A stretch of 64,000 nucleotides of DNA, taken from contig OY970245.1 of assembly GCA_963715455.1 (NCBI GenBank), positions 1,302,001 through 1,366,000 on the forward strand, read 5' to 3'. Origin of the DNA: VRUE01 sp963715455 (lineage in GTDB: Bacteria; Actinomycetota; Thermoleophilia; Solirubrobacterales; 70-9). Of this stretch, positions 16,226 to 25,000 are shown in pieces (within the stretch, counting starts at the first letter, position 1; each line of letters starts with the position of its first letter). Both the position numbers and the translations under genes were made by a program. The notes below the pieces were generated by a model. It saw nothing but the letters and a program-made list of their open reading frames with translations. It searched no databases and was not told the origin of the DNA.

Positions 16226-17320
16226 TTGCACAGACCCGCCTTCAAAGTCACGTTGGTTCTGGTGCTCGCCCTTCTCCTCATCCCCGTGGTTATTGCGCTG
16301 GCCTCGTCCGGCGGCGGCCACGCCGAGCAGAGCGCCAGCTCGAAGCTGCCCTGGATCGACGTGGCTGGCAACAAGCTGGTCAAGCGCGAAGGCGACCCGA
16401 TCCGCCTGCTCGGCGTCAACCGGCCCGGGGCCGAGTACCGCTGCGTCGAGGGCGACGCCTTCTTCGAGGGCCCTACCGATACCGCCTCGATCCGGGCGAT
16501 GAAGCGCTGGCGGATAAACGTCGTGCGGGTGCCGCTCAACGAGAGCTGTTGGCTGGGCCTGGGGAGGATCCCCCAGCACCTCGCCGGCGACAACTACCGT
16601 GCGGCGATCCGCGACTTCGTGCAGCGGCTCGAGCGGGCCGGTTTCTACGTGATCCTCGATCTGCACTGGGTGGCGCCGGGCGACAATACGGCGACCGGGC
16701 TGCCGCCGATGGCCGATGCCGACCACGCGCCCGACTTCTGGCGCAGCGTCGCCACCGAATACCGCGACGATCGCGCCGTCCTCTTCGACGTCTACAACGA
16801 GCCGCACGACATCAGCTGGGAGTGCTGGCGGGACGGCTGCGAGACGAACGACAGCTACTTCGGGGGCTACCGGGCAGCGGGCATGCAGGAGCTGGTCGAC
16901 GCGGTGCGCTCGACCGGCGCCCAGCAGCCGATCCTGCTTGGTGGCCTCGAGTGGTCGCGCGATCTGAGCGGCTGGCTCGATTACTTGCCCAGCGACCCGG
17001 CGGGAGCGCTGGTTGCCGCCAACCACACCTACAACTTCAACGCTTGCTATGGCCCCTGCCGCGCCGACCTGGTGCGCATCTCGCGCCGCTACCCGGTGGT
17101 CACTGCTGAGTTCGGCGAGGACGACTGCACGCATCGCTACATCGACCCCTACATGCGCTGGGCCGACCGCCACGGCATCTCCTATCTGGGCTGGGCCTGG
17201 TACACGGCCGACGACACCGACTGCTACAACGGGCCGACCCTGATCAGCGATTACGAAGGGACGCCGACCCCCTTCGGGCGTGGCCTACGCGAACACCTGC
17301 GCCGCCTGCACGGCGAGTAG
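16226..17320 (+). CDS. GH5-like cellulase-family hydrolase, membrane-anchored or secreted
   Basis: A 364-residue protein with a single N-terminal hydrophobic segment (VTLVLVLALLLIPVVIALA) and a GH5-type TIM barrel. Visible signatures are the R-V-P-L region (VVRVPLNESCW), the acid/base strand FDVYNEPHD (Glu) and VVTAEFGEDD near the C-terminus as nucleophile region. The start is a TTG at 16226 preceded at 9 bases by GAAGGG, the only good ribosome site in the gap; no ATG or GTG fits. It follows the GT4 gene by 13 bases. GH5 enzymes cleave beta-1,4 glycans; here it probably processes the exported polymer. Confidence 0.8.
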   Translation: MHRPAFKVTLVLVLALLLIPVVIALASSGGGHAEQSASSKLPWIDVAGNKLVKREGDPIRLLGVNRPGAEYRCVEGDAFFEGPTDTASIRAMKRWRINVVRVPLNESCWLGLGRIPQHLAGDNYRAAIRDFVQRLERAGFYVILDLHWVAPGDNTATGLPPMADADHAPDFWRSVATEYRDDRAVLFDVYNEPHDISWECWRDGCETNDSYFGGYRAAGMQELVDAVRSTGAQQPILLGGLEWSRDLSGWLDYLPSDPAGALVAANHTYNFNACYGPCRADLVRISRRYPVVTAEFGEDDCTHRYIDPYMRWADRHGISYLGWAWYTADDTDCYNGPTLISDYEGTPTPFGRGLREHLRRLHGE

Positions 17321-17416
17321 CGCCGGGCTCGCAAGGCCGCGGCTAAACCCCCGTCGAGCGTTGGCCGATGCAGGCCGAACAGGGGCTGCGCCCGGGGTGC
17401 AGAACCTATCCTCGTG

Positions 17417-18292
17417 ATGGAGCAGATGACCGCCACCCAGCCTGCCGTGCAGGCCGATCCCGCGCCCCGGCCGGAGACGATCCGGCTGCAGCCAACACGC
17501 GGCTTCAGCCGCGTGCTCTCGCCGCGCGAGCTCTGGCGCTACCGCGATCTGGCCCTGCAGATCGTCCTGCGCGACATCACCGTGCGCTACCGGCAGACTG
17601 CCTTCGGCGCCGCCTGGGCGATCATGCAGCCGCTCGCTTTCATGGTCGTCTTCTCGCTCTTCTTCGGCAAGGTGGCGGGCGTCTCCTCGGATGGGCTGCC
17701 CTACCCGCTCTTCAGCCTCGCGGCGCTCGTCCCTTGGACGTTCTTCGCCAACACCCTGCTGCTTTCTTCCGAAAGCCTCGTCGTCAACCAGCAGCTGGTC
17801 TCGAAGATCTACTTCCCGCGCATCTTCGTGCCGGCCGGGGTGATCGGTGCCGGCTTCGTCGACATCGCCATCTCGATTCTCATCCTGCTGATCATCGTCT
17901 TCGCTTGGGGTTTCGTCCCCTCGCTGGCGATCCTCGCCCTGCCGCTGCTGATCGTCATGGTCGCCGCCACGGCGCTCGGCGCAGGCGCGGCGCTCTCGGC
18001 GATCAACGTGCGCTACCGCGACGTGCGCTATGTCGTCCCCTTCGCGATCCAAATGTGGCTCTTCATCAGCCCCGTCGTCTACTCGAGCAACGACCTCTCA
18101 GAGCCCTGGCGACTGCTCTCGGCGATCAACCCGATGACCGGTGTGGTCGAAGGCTTCCGCTGGGCGGTGCTCGACACCGGTAGCGCCCCGCTGGATCTGA
18201 TGGCGATCTCGGCCGTCTCCGCGGCGGCCCTGTTGGTCGCCGGGCTGGCCTACTTCGACCGCGTCGAGCGCGCTTTTGCCGACCTCATCTGA
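17417..18292 (+). CDS. ABC-2 type polysaccharide exporter, permease subunit (Wzm-like)
   Basis: A 291-residue membrane protein with six hydrophobic segments starting around residue 70 and the family landmark DITVRYRQTAFGAAWAIMQP, the cytoplasmic entry of ABC-2 permeases that export O-antigen, teichoic acid or capsule chains. Its ATPase partner starts 2 bases after its stop. A GTG directly in front of the ATG would add one residue. The polymer is therefore probably built inside, on a lipid, and exported whole. Confidence 0.9.
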   Translation: MEQMTATQPAVQADPAPRPETIRLQPTRGFSRVLSPRELWRYRDLALQIVLRDITVRYRQTAFGAAWAIMQPLAFMVVFSLFFGKVAGVSSDGLPYPLFSLAALVPWTFFANTLLLSSESLVVNQQLVSKIYFPRIFVPAGVIGAGFVDIAISILILLIIVFAWGFVPSLAILALPLLIVMVAATALGAGAALSAINVRYRDVRYVVPFAIQMWLFISPVVYSSNDLSEPWRLLSAINPMTGVVEGFRWAVLDTGSAPLDLMAISAVSAAALLVAGLAYFDRVERAFADLI

Positions 18293-18294
18293 GC

Positions 18295-19545
18295 ATGAGT
18301 AGCGTCGCAATCAAAACCCACGAGCTCGGCAAGAGCTACGAACTTGGCCTGCACCAGCAGGGCAACTTGCGCGAGACGCTCTCGGCCGCGGCCCGGCAGC
18401 CGCTGGAGGTCTTGCGCCGCCGCCGCGCTGCCCGCAACCCCGACATCCTCTGGGCGTTGAAAGACGTCTCGGTGACGATCAACGACGGCGAAGTGGTTGG
18501 CCTGATCGGCCACAACGGGGCCGGCAAGAGCACGATCCTCAAGGTGCTCTCGCGGATCACCGAGCCGAGCGCCGGCTGGGCCGAGGTGACCGGCCGCGTC
18601 GGCTCGCTGCTCGAGGTGGGGACCGGCTTCCACCCAGAGCTCACCGGGCGCGAGAACATCTTCCTCAACGGGGCGATCCTCGGCATGCGCCGCGAGGAGA
18701 TCCGACGGCGCTTCGATGAGATCGTCGAGTTTGCCGAAGTCGAGCGCTTCCTCGACACGCCGGTGAAGCGCTACTCGAGCGGCATGTCGGTGCGCCTCGC
18801 CTTCGCCGTCGCCGCCCACCTCGAACCCGAGGTGCTGCTCGTCGACGAGGTGCTCTCGGTTGGTGACGCCTCCTTCCAGCGGCGCTCGATGGCGAAGATG
18901 GCCGAGGTCGCCCGTGAAGGCCGCACAGTGATCTTCGTCTCCCACAACCTGGGCACGATTCGCACCCTCTGCGAGCGCGGCATCCTGCTCGAGCGCGGCC
19001 AGGTGGTTGCCGACGGACCGGTCGAATCGGCGATCGACGAGTACCTGCAGATGCTCGAGCGGGCCGCCTCCGACAACCTTCTGGAGCGTGCCGACCGCGA
19101 CTCGCGCAGCAAGGGCGCCACCCGGATCCGCGCCGTGGCGATCACCGACTTGGTCAGCGGCCAGCACGACGTGGTCGTCGGCGGCAGGCCGGCCAAAGTG
19201 ACGGTCGAGGTCACCGAGCCGGTTACCGGCATGGAGTGCCGCATCCTGATCATCAACAGTCTCGGCCTGCCGATCACGCGGCTCGACAGCTCGGTCTCGG
19301 CGCCGACCGACGCCCGCGATCCCGAGCCGGGCACGACGATCGAGTGCGAGATCGATCCGTTGCCGCTGATGCCGGGCCGCTACCGGCTCGACATTCGGGT
19401 CAACTCCGGCGAAGAGGTGCAGGACGGGCTCGAGGGGGCCGCCTACTTCGACGTCGAGCCGGGCATGCTCGACGGGCGGCCGATGCACACGGTCGGCGCC
19501 GACGGTGACATCGTGCTCCCCCACACCTGGCGGCTGCCGAGCTAG
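18295..19545 (+). CDS. ABC polysaccharide exporter, ATPase with C-terminal substrate-binding domain (Wzt-like)
   Basis: A 416-residue protein. The nucleotide-binding domain (about 1-250) has Walker A GHNGAGKST, signature SSGMSVRL and Walker B VLLVDEVLSVGD, of the short signature type of Wzt/TagH proteins. The extra C-terminal domain (about 265-416) is a beta-rich Wzt-type module that, in characterised members, recognises the modified end of the glycan before export. It is paired with the permease gene just upstream. Confidence 0.9.
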   Translation: MSSVAIKTHELGKSYELGLHQQGNLRETLSAAARQPLEVLRRRRAARNPDILWALKDVSVTINDGEVVGLIGHNGAGKSTILKVLSRITEPSAGWAEVTGRVGSLLEVGTGFHPELTGRENIFLNGAILGMRREEIRRRFDEIVEFAEVERFLDTPVKRYSSGMSVRLAFAVAAHLEPEVLLVDEVLSVGDASFQRRSMAKMAEVAREGRTVIFVSHNLGTIRTLCERGILLERGQVVADGPVESAIDEYLQMLERAASDNLLERADRDSRSKGATRIRAVAITDLVSGQHDVVVGGRPAKVTVEVTEPVTGMECRILIINSLGLPITRLDSSVSAPTDARDPEPGTTIECEIDPLPLMPGRYRLDIRVNSGEEVQDGLEGAAYFDVEPGMLDGRPMHTVGADGDIVLPHTWRLPS

Positions 19546-19559
19546 CCTCGCCACAGGCT

Positions 19560-21092
19560 ATGGCGGAGATCTTCGACGCGATCGTGGTCGGCTCGGGCGC
19601 GACCGGCGGCTGCGCGGCCAAGGAACTGACCGAGCGCGGCCTCAGCGTCGCCTTGCTCGAGGCCGGCCCCGAGGTCCCTTTCGGCGGCGATCCGCCGCCG
19701 CCAGACGCCAAGCCCGCCGCCGATCGCCAGCAGGTACAGGCGCGCTGTTACGCCTTCGACGAGCGCACCGCACATCTCTTTGCCGACGATCTCGACAGCC
19801 CCTACTCGCATCCCGAGGACAAGCCTTTCGACTGGATCCGCAACCGAGCAGTCGGTGGTCGTCTCCACACCTGGGGCCGCATGTGTCTGCGCATGTCCGA
19901 TTGGGAGCTGAAGGCCGCCAGTCGCGACGGCATCGGCGTCGATTGGCCGATCTCCTATGCCGACCTCGTCCCTTATTACGGCCGGGTCGAGCGCTACATG
20001 CGCGTTTGCGGCACGCCCGAGGGCCTATTGCAGCTGCCCGACGGGCCGTTTGCCGAGGCCCCGCACCTCTCCGCCGGGGAGTGGGCGCTGAAGCGCGCCG
20101 TCGAGCAGCGTTGGTCGACGCGCCGCGTGACCGGTGCCCGCATCGCCCTGGCGCCCCCCGAGACGATGCTGCTTGCAGCCCGGCGTACAGGCCGTCTGAC
20201 CCTGATGCCGGGCTCGGTTGCCGCGCGAGTGCTGACCGGCGAGGGAGAGAGGGCGAGCGGCGTCGCCTATGTGGACGCGACCACGGGCGCCGAACGCGAG
20301 GTGCTGGGCTGCCTCGTCGTGCTCTGCGCCTCGACGATCGAGTCGACCCGGCTGCTGCTCAACTCGGCCAGCGACGACCACCCCCGCGGGCTGGCCAATT
20401 CCTCGGGAGTGCTGGGCCACTATCTGATGGATCACACCTACGGCATCGGCGTCGAGGGCGTGGCGCTGCAGCGGGTCCACGAGCCCGATCGCTCGACCCT
20501 CCACGGCTGTGCCATCCCCTCCTTCCGCAACGTCACCGAGGAAGGGGTCGACTTCGCCCGCGAGTACGGCATTGAGCTGCAGGTCCACACCCCGATCGCC
20601 GGCCGTCTGGGGCGGCTGCGGGCCGGCCGTCGCGAGCTGCCGGGGCAGTTTTGGATGAGCAGCTTTGGCGAGGTCCTGCCGCGCTTTGAGAACCGTGTCT
20701 CGCTGGACCCCACCCGCACCGATGCCTGGGGCATCCCGATTCCCCACATCGAGTTCGCCTACGGCGAGAACGAGGTGAAGATGGCTGCCGACCAAGTGCG
20801 CTGCATGCGGGAGATGGCCGAGGCAGCCGGGTTCGTTGTCGAGCGGGCGCGTGATCAGCTGGCGCCGCCGGGCCTCTCGATCCACGAGATCGGCACGGCG
20901 CGCATGGGCGAGGACCCGGGCAGCTCGGTGCTCAACGGCTACGCCCAGTCCTGGGACGTGCCGAACCTCTACGTCACCGACGGCTCGTGCTTCGTCTCGG
21001 GTGGATACCAGAACCCGACCCTGACGATGATGGCAATCACGGCGCGCGCCGCCGATCACGCCGTCGAGCAGCTCAGGGACGGCGTGATCTGA
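19560..21092 (+). CDS. GMC-family FAD oxidoreductase
   Basis: A 510-residue flavoprotein. The FAD dinucleotide fold is at the start (DAIVVGSGATGGCAAKEL), the GMC region GGRLHTWGRM near 100, and the C-terminal catalytic area HEIGTARMGEDP and a GGYQNPTLT end. It lies 14 bases after the exporter ATPase gene. GMC enzymes oxidise sugars or alcohols, so oxidation of a sugar in the polymer is a reasonable idea. Its last 20 bases overlap the convergent aminotransferase gene. Confidence 0.85.
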   Translation: MAEIFDAIVVGSGATGGCAAKELTERGLSVALLEAGPEVPFGGDPPPPDAKPAADRQQVQARCYAFDERTAHLFADDLDSPYSHPEDKPFDWIRNRAVGGRLHTWGRMCLRMSDWELKAASRDGIGVDWPISYADLVPYYGRVERYMRVCGTPEGLLQLPDGPFAEAPHLSAGEWALKRAVEQRWSTRRVTGARIALAPPETMLLAARRTGRLTLMPGSVAARVLTGEGERASGVAYVDATTGAEREVLGCLVVLCASTIESTRLLLNSASDDHPRGLANSSGVLGHYLMDHTYGIGVEGVALQRVHEPDRSTLHGCAIPSFRNVTEEGVDFAREYGIELQVHTPIAGRLGRLRAGRRELPGQFWMSSFGEVLPRFENRVSLDPTRTDAWGIPIPHIEFAYGENEVKMAADQVRCMREMAEAAGFVVERARDQLAPPGLSIHEIGTARMGEDPGSSVLNGYAQSWDVPNLYVTDGSCFVSGGYQNPTLTMMAITARAADHAVEQLRDGVI

Positions 21093-22386
21093 ACGCCCCG
21101 CCAGCGCGGCGAGCGGCGCCCGCGAGGCGCCCGCCAAAAGGCCCGGCGCCGCTCGTATGACGCGCCACCGCCTCGGCGTTGGCCTGGATTCGTGCGAGCG
21201 CCCGGGCGATATCGAGCACGTCCTCGGCCTCGGCGAGCAGCATCGGGTGCGAGAGCCAGAGCGTGCTGGTCGCGACCCGTTCGGCGTGGGGTAGGCGCAG
21301 CGTGCCGTAGTCGAGGCGCGGCGCGCCGTCCCGCAGGCGCGGCGCGAAGTTGCCCGTGCGGAAGAGCTCCAGGGTGTTGAGGCTCGGGTAGCAGTCGCCG
21401 AACTCGATGCCCTCGGCGGCAAGCGCCGCTTCCAGCCCGTTGAGGTGCAGGCCGGCGAACTCGGCCGGCTCATAGTGGATGACGTAGGCGTAGTAGGCGC
21501 GCCTCTCGCTGCGCTCATCGGCGCTCTGCGGCTCGATGCCGGGGATCTCGGTCAGGGCTGCGCCGAGCATCGCGGCGCGCTCTTCGCGCAGCTGCTGTTG
21601 TCCTGGGTAGCGCCGCAGCTGGGCGCGCAGCAACGCTCCCTGCCACTCGGTCATGCGCAGGTTGGAGCCGTAGGTGGCGTGGTGGTACCAGTGGCCGCCC
21701 TCGACCCGGCCGCAGTTGACGTAGCTCCAGGCGCGGGCGCGCAGGTCCTCGTCGCCTGTCGTCAGGGCGCCACCCTCGCCGGCGGTGATCAGCTTGCTCG
21801 CCTCGCAAGAGAAGCTGCCGAAGCTGCCGAAGCTGCCCACGCCGCGTCCGCGCCAGCGTGTTCCGGGTGCGTGCGCGCAGTCCTCGATTAGGGCAAGGCC
21901 GCGCCGCTTGCAGAGCTCTGTGAGTGCGTCCATGTCGCAGGCCCGGCCGGCGATGTGCACGGGGACGATCGCTCGCGTGCGCTCGCCGATCGCCGCCTCG
22001 GCCGCGGCGACGTCGATACAGAGCGAGCCGGGGTCGACGTCGACGATGACCGGTGTCGCGTTGACGGCGAGCACTGTGGTCGCTGTCGCGGCGAAGGTGA
22101 TCGCCGGGACGATTACCTCGTCGCCCTCGCCGATCCCACAGGCCGCCAGCGCCGCTTCCAGGGTGTGCGTCCCGTTGGTCAGTGCCAGCCCGTGGCGGGC
22201 GCTCTGGAAGGCGGCCAGCTCCTCCGCCCAGCTCTTGGCCTGCCCGCCGCGCGAGCCGGACCAGGCGCCGGACTCAAGCACCCCGGTAAGCCCCTGGCGC
22301 TCGGCCGCGTCCCATTGCGGCCAGCTGGGCCACTGCTTGCCGTCCCTGACGGGAGTCCCCCCGAGAATCGCCGGCCTGTCGCTCAT
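21073..22386 (-). CDS. DegT/DnrJ/EryC1/StrS-family sugar aminotransferase
   Basis: A 437-residue PLP enzyme with the family's opening (ILGGTPVR), the cofactor contacts TNGTHTLEAAL and DCAHAPG, and the PLP lysine in SFSCEASKLITAGEGGA (about residue 190). Such enzymes put an amino group on nucleotide-linked keto sugars. The last 40 or so residues are Gly/Ala/Arg-rich and may be an extension due to reading past the family's usual end. It is the last gene of the long minus-strand operon; its start is 10 bases after the stop of the GT2/deacetylase gene. Confidence 0.85.
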   Translation of the reverse strand: MSDRPAILGGTPVRDGKQWPSWPQWDAAERQGLTGVLESGAWSGSRGGQAKSWAEELAAFQSARHGLALTNGTHTLEAALAACGIGEGDEVIVPAITFAATATTVLAVNATPVIVDVDPGSLCIDVAAAEAAIGERTRAIVPVHIAGRACDMDALTELCKRRGLALIEDCAHAPGTRWRGRGVGSFGSFGSFSCEASKLITAGEGGALTTGDEDLRARAWSYVNCGRVEGGHWYHHATYGSNLRMTEWQGALLRAQLRRYPGQQQLREERAAMLGAALTEIPGIEPQSADERSERRAYYAYVIHYEPAEFAGLHLNGLEAALAAEGIEFGDCYPSLNTLELFRTGNFAPRLRDGAPRLDYGTLRLPHAERVATSTLWLSHPMLLAEAEDVLDIARALARIQANAEAVARHTSGAGPFGGRLAGAARRAGGAFRSRRP

Positions 22387-22396
22387 CGCCGCCAGG

Positions 22397-24037
22397 CTAC
22401 TCGCCACCCAGCCAGATCCGGCGCAGGAAGCGCAGGGTCGAATCGGTGCCTTCGACCTCGATGCGGGGGATGCGCAACGGGTCGTCGCCGAGGCGGGCGG
22501 GGCGCACCCAGGTTGTGCAGGCGGCGAGGAAGCCCGCCCCGCCGGTGGCGCGCACGGCGCGCTCGTTGTAGAGCCCGTATGGGTAGGCAAAGGTGTCGAC
22601 TTCTTCACCCAGCGCTGCGGTGAGGTCCTCGCGCGAGCCGCCGATCTGGGTCTCGATCTCGGCGTGGCTCGCCTCCGAGAGGCGGCAGTGGGTGCGGGTA
22701 TGGGCGCCGAAGTGGACCCCCTCTGCGCGCATCGTCTCGATCTGCTCGAGCGAGAGCGTGGGGCGGCCGTTCACCGGGCCCTTATCGCCCCAGTCGTTGC
22801 TCGCCCCGAGACGCTGGCTGACGAGGAAGATTGTCGCCGCGAAGTCGTGCCGGCGGAGGACGGGGTGGGCGATCTCGAAGTTGTCGCGGTAGCCGTCGTC
22901 GATCGTGATCACCACCGTGCGGCGGGGGAGGGGGCGGCGCTCGCGGATCAGCTCGCCGAGCTGCTCGAAGCTGATCGCCCGGTAGCGCAGGGCGGCGAGC
23001 AGGCGCATCTGGCGGGCGAAGGAGCGCTTGGCCATCACGTAGCGGCTCGGTGTCTCGCTGTCGGTGAAAGCGTGGTACATGAGCACCGGCACGCCGCGCG
23101 TTGCCTGCCACCACTCGGCGCGGCTCATCGCGCTGCGCACGCCGAGCCAGAAGCCGTAACGGGAGACGAAGCCGAACCAGACCTCGCGCGCGCCACCCGG
23201 CAAAAGGCGGCCAGCGGCGGCCAACAGGCGGGGCGGCAGGCGCAGGGCGAGGAAGGCGCGGCGCAGGACGACCTCGCGCGAGGTCGTCTCTTCGAACCAG
23301 CCGAGCAGGCGGCGGCGCGTGCTCGGCTGCCGCTCGACGAACCAGGCGCAGAAGGCGCCGAAGCGACGCTCGTCGGCGAGGATCCTCCGGCCGGGCTTCT
23401 GATCGTCGTGGATGGCGTGGGCGGTGGGCACGAAGGTGGGCCGGCAGCCGGCGCGGCAGAGGCGCAGGGCCAGCTCGAGGTCTTCGGAGGAGGGCAGGTC
23501 GGTGGCGAAGCCACCGACCGCGCGCAGTGTTTCGCGCGACATCGAGAGGTTGCCCCCGTAGCAGTCGGCCCAGTCCAGCTGGCGCTCGGCCAGCTCCGCG
23601 TAGCGCGCATTCCAGCGCCGGGCAAAGCTGTGGGCGTAGGGGTCGTGACCGCTGACCGGCTGCTGCGCGAGCCGGCCGACGCCGAGCGTCGCCGGGTCGC
23701 GCCGTTGCGCCTCGATGTGGGCGGCGATCAGACCCGGCAAGGCGATCATGTCGTCGTCGAGGAAGAGGCAGGCCGAGCCCTCGGCGACGGCGATCGCCTC
23801 GTTCTGGGCGGCGGCCTGGCCCCCCTGATCGAGCCTCAGCAGGCGCAGCCGGAAGGGCGCCGCGAAGCCCTCGACCATCGCCGCGGTGCCGTCCGGGGAG
23901 CCGTCGTCGGCGACGATCACCTCGAAGCTGGCCGGGTCGGCGTCCTGGGCGCAGAGCGAGTCCAGGCAGCGGTGCAGCAGGCCGCTGCGGTTGTGGCTGG
24001 CGATGATCACGCTGAGCGCTGGCCGTTGCTCGCTCAT
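22397..24037 (-). CDS. GT2 glycosyltransferase fused to polysaccharide deacetylase
   Basis: A 546-residue fusion. The first half (about 8-290) is GT2 with SVIIASHNRSG, DDGSPDGT and the metal-binding LFLDDDMI. The second half (about 318-530) is a NodB-type deacetylase with VLMYHAF, the metal Asp pair TIDDGY, the zinc His pair HTRTH and the FAYPYG strand. NodB domains usually act outside the cell, but I see no clear transmembrane or signal segment here apart from a moderately hydrophobic stretch near 265-300. The deacetylase may therefore act on a cytoplasmic, lipid- or nucleotide-linked N-acetyl sugar. Its first 66 codons are nearly identical in DNA to the next GT2 gene. Confidence 0.85.
   Translation of the reverse strand: MSEQRPALSVIIASHNRSGLLHRCLDSLCAQDADPASFEVIVADDGSPDGTAAMVEGFAAPFRLRLLRLDQGGQAAAQNEAIAVAEGSACLFLDDDMIALPGLIAAHIEAQRRDPATLGVGRLAQQPVSGHDPYAHSFARRWNARYAELAERQLDWADCYGGNLSMSRETLRAVGGFATDLPSSEDLELALRLCRAGCRPTFVPTAHAIHDDQKPGRRILADERRFGAFCAWFVERQPSTRRRLLGWFEETTSREVVLRRAFLALRLPPRLLAAAGRLLPGGAREVWFGFVSRYGFWLGVRSAMSRAEWWQATRGVPVLMYHAFTDSETPSRYVMAKRSFARQMRLLAALRYRAISFEQLGELIRERRPLPRRTVVITIDDGYRDNFEIAHPVLRRHDFAATIFLVSQRLGASNDWGDKGPVNGRPTLSLEQIETMRAEGVHFGAHTRTHCRLSEASHAEIETQIGGSREDLTAALGEEVDTFAYPYGLYNERAVRATGGAGFLAACTTWVRPARLGDDPLRIPRIEVEGTDSTLRFLRRIWLGGE
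23819..24017. repeat. 199-bp direct repeat, copy 1 (start of GT2 domain)
   Basis: This segment matches 24783-24981 at an offset of 964 bases with one difference that I can find (C at 23957, T at 24921). Outside the segment the two genes are clearly diverged. It covers the N-terminal nucleotide-binding part of the GT2 domain in both genes and looks like recent gene conversion. Confidence 0.9.
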
Positions 24038-24044
24038 CGCGCGG

Positions 24045-24974
24045 TCACTCTGCGGGCTTCGCGGTCAGCGCAGCCCATTCCTGCCGGTCGACGCATCCCC
24101 GCACCGAGCGCCAGAAGGCGAAGCGGCGCGTGAACTGAAACCAGAGCATGCGGCGCCCCTCGCCGGGCAGGAGCCTGCCGAGCGAGGCGAGCGCCCGCGG
24201 CGGCAGGCGCAGGGCGATCAGCGCACGGCGCAGAGTGAGCTCGCTTGGCAGCACGGTCTCCCCCCAGGGGAGCAGCGCGGCGCGCATCTCGGGCCGCTCG
24301 TCGGACAGCTTGACGTGCATCTTGCCCTGGCGACGCTGGTCTTCGAGCATGCGGCGACCGGGCTTCTGGTCGTCGTGGACGCCATGGGCGTCGGGCAGGA
24401 AGGTCGGCTTGCAGCCGGCCTGTTCGAGGCGAAAACCCATCTCGATGTCCTCGGCAGTGGGGATCTCGCGAAAATCGCCGACTGCGCGCAGGGCGGCCGT
24501 CGGAGCCGAGAAGTTGGCCCCGTAGCAGTCGACCCAGCTGATCCGCGCTTCGGGACGCTCGGCGAAGTGCTCGTTCCAGCCCCGGGCGAAGGCGCGCGCA
24601 TACCAGTCCTCGGCGTCGATCGGCTGCTGGGTAATCGCGCCGATGCCGAGCGTCTTCGGGTCGCGCCGCTGCGCCTCGATGTGGCCGGCGACCAGCCCCG
24701 GCGAGGCGATCAGGTCGTCGTCGAGGAAGAGGCATACGGCGCCATCGGCGGCTTCCACGGCGGCATTGAGTGCTGCAGACTTGCCCCCCTGATCGAGCCT
24801 CAGCAGGCGCAGCCGGAAGGGCGCCGCGAAGCCCTCGACCATCGCCGCGGTGCCGTCCGGGGAGCCGTCGTCGGCGACGATCACCTCGAAGCTGGCCGGG
24901 TCGGCGTCCTGGGCGCAGAGTGAGTCCAGGCAGCGGTGCAGCAGGCCGCTGCGGTTGTGGCTGGCGATGATCAC
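24045..24974 (-). CDS. GT2-family glycosyltransferase
   Basis: A GT2 enzyme of 309 residues counted from the GTG at 24974, which begins inside the first strand (IIASHNRSG). The paralog downstream has ten more residues in front. Those ten exist here in frame (ending APQLSV) with only a CTG at 25004 as possible start, overlapping the stop of the preceding gene, so the true start is uncertain. Catalytic LFLDDDLIASPG is present. Beyond residue 66 it resembles the GT2 half of the neighbouring fusion only moderately; it lacks the deacetylase domain. Confidence 0.8.
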   Translation of the reverse strand: MIIASHNRSGLLHRCLDSLCAQDADPASFEVIVADDGSPDGTAAMVEGFAAPFRLRLLRLDQGGKSAALNAAVEAADGAVCLFLDDDLIASPGLVAGHIEAQRRDPKTLGIGAITQQPIDAEDWYARAFARGWNEHFAERPEARISWVDCYGANFSAPTAALRAVGDFREIPTAEDIEMGFRLEQAGCKPTFLPDAHGVHDDQKPGRRMLEDQRRQGKMHVKLSDERPEMRAALLPWGETVLPSELTLRRALIALRLPPRALASLGRLLPGEGRRMLWFQFTRRFAFWRSVRGCVDRQEWAALTAKPAE

Positions 24975-24981
24975 GCTGAGC
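24783..24981. repeat. 199-bp direct repeat, copy 2 (start of GT2 gene)
   Basis: Second copy of the segment at 23819-24017. The identical stretch ends sharply at the codons after the LDQGG turn, where one protein continues QAAAQ and the other KSAAL. Confidence 0.9.
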
Positions 24982-25000
24982 TGGGGGGCACTGGTCTCTC

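Noticed and set aside
14827..16593. A 588-codon minus-strand frame
   Set aside because: It lies opposite two clear genes (GT4 and GH5) and has no recognisable protein features; high GC gives long shadow frames.
21785..24133. A 782-codon plus-strand frame
   Set aside because: Opposite the aminotransferase and GT2/deacetylase genes; no domain pattern.
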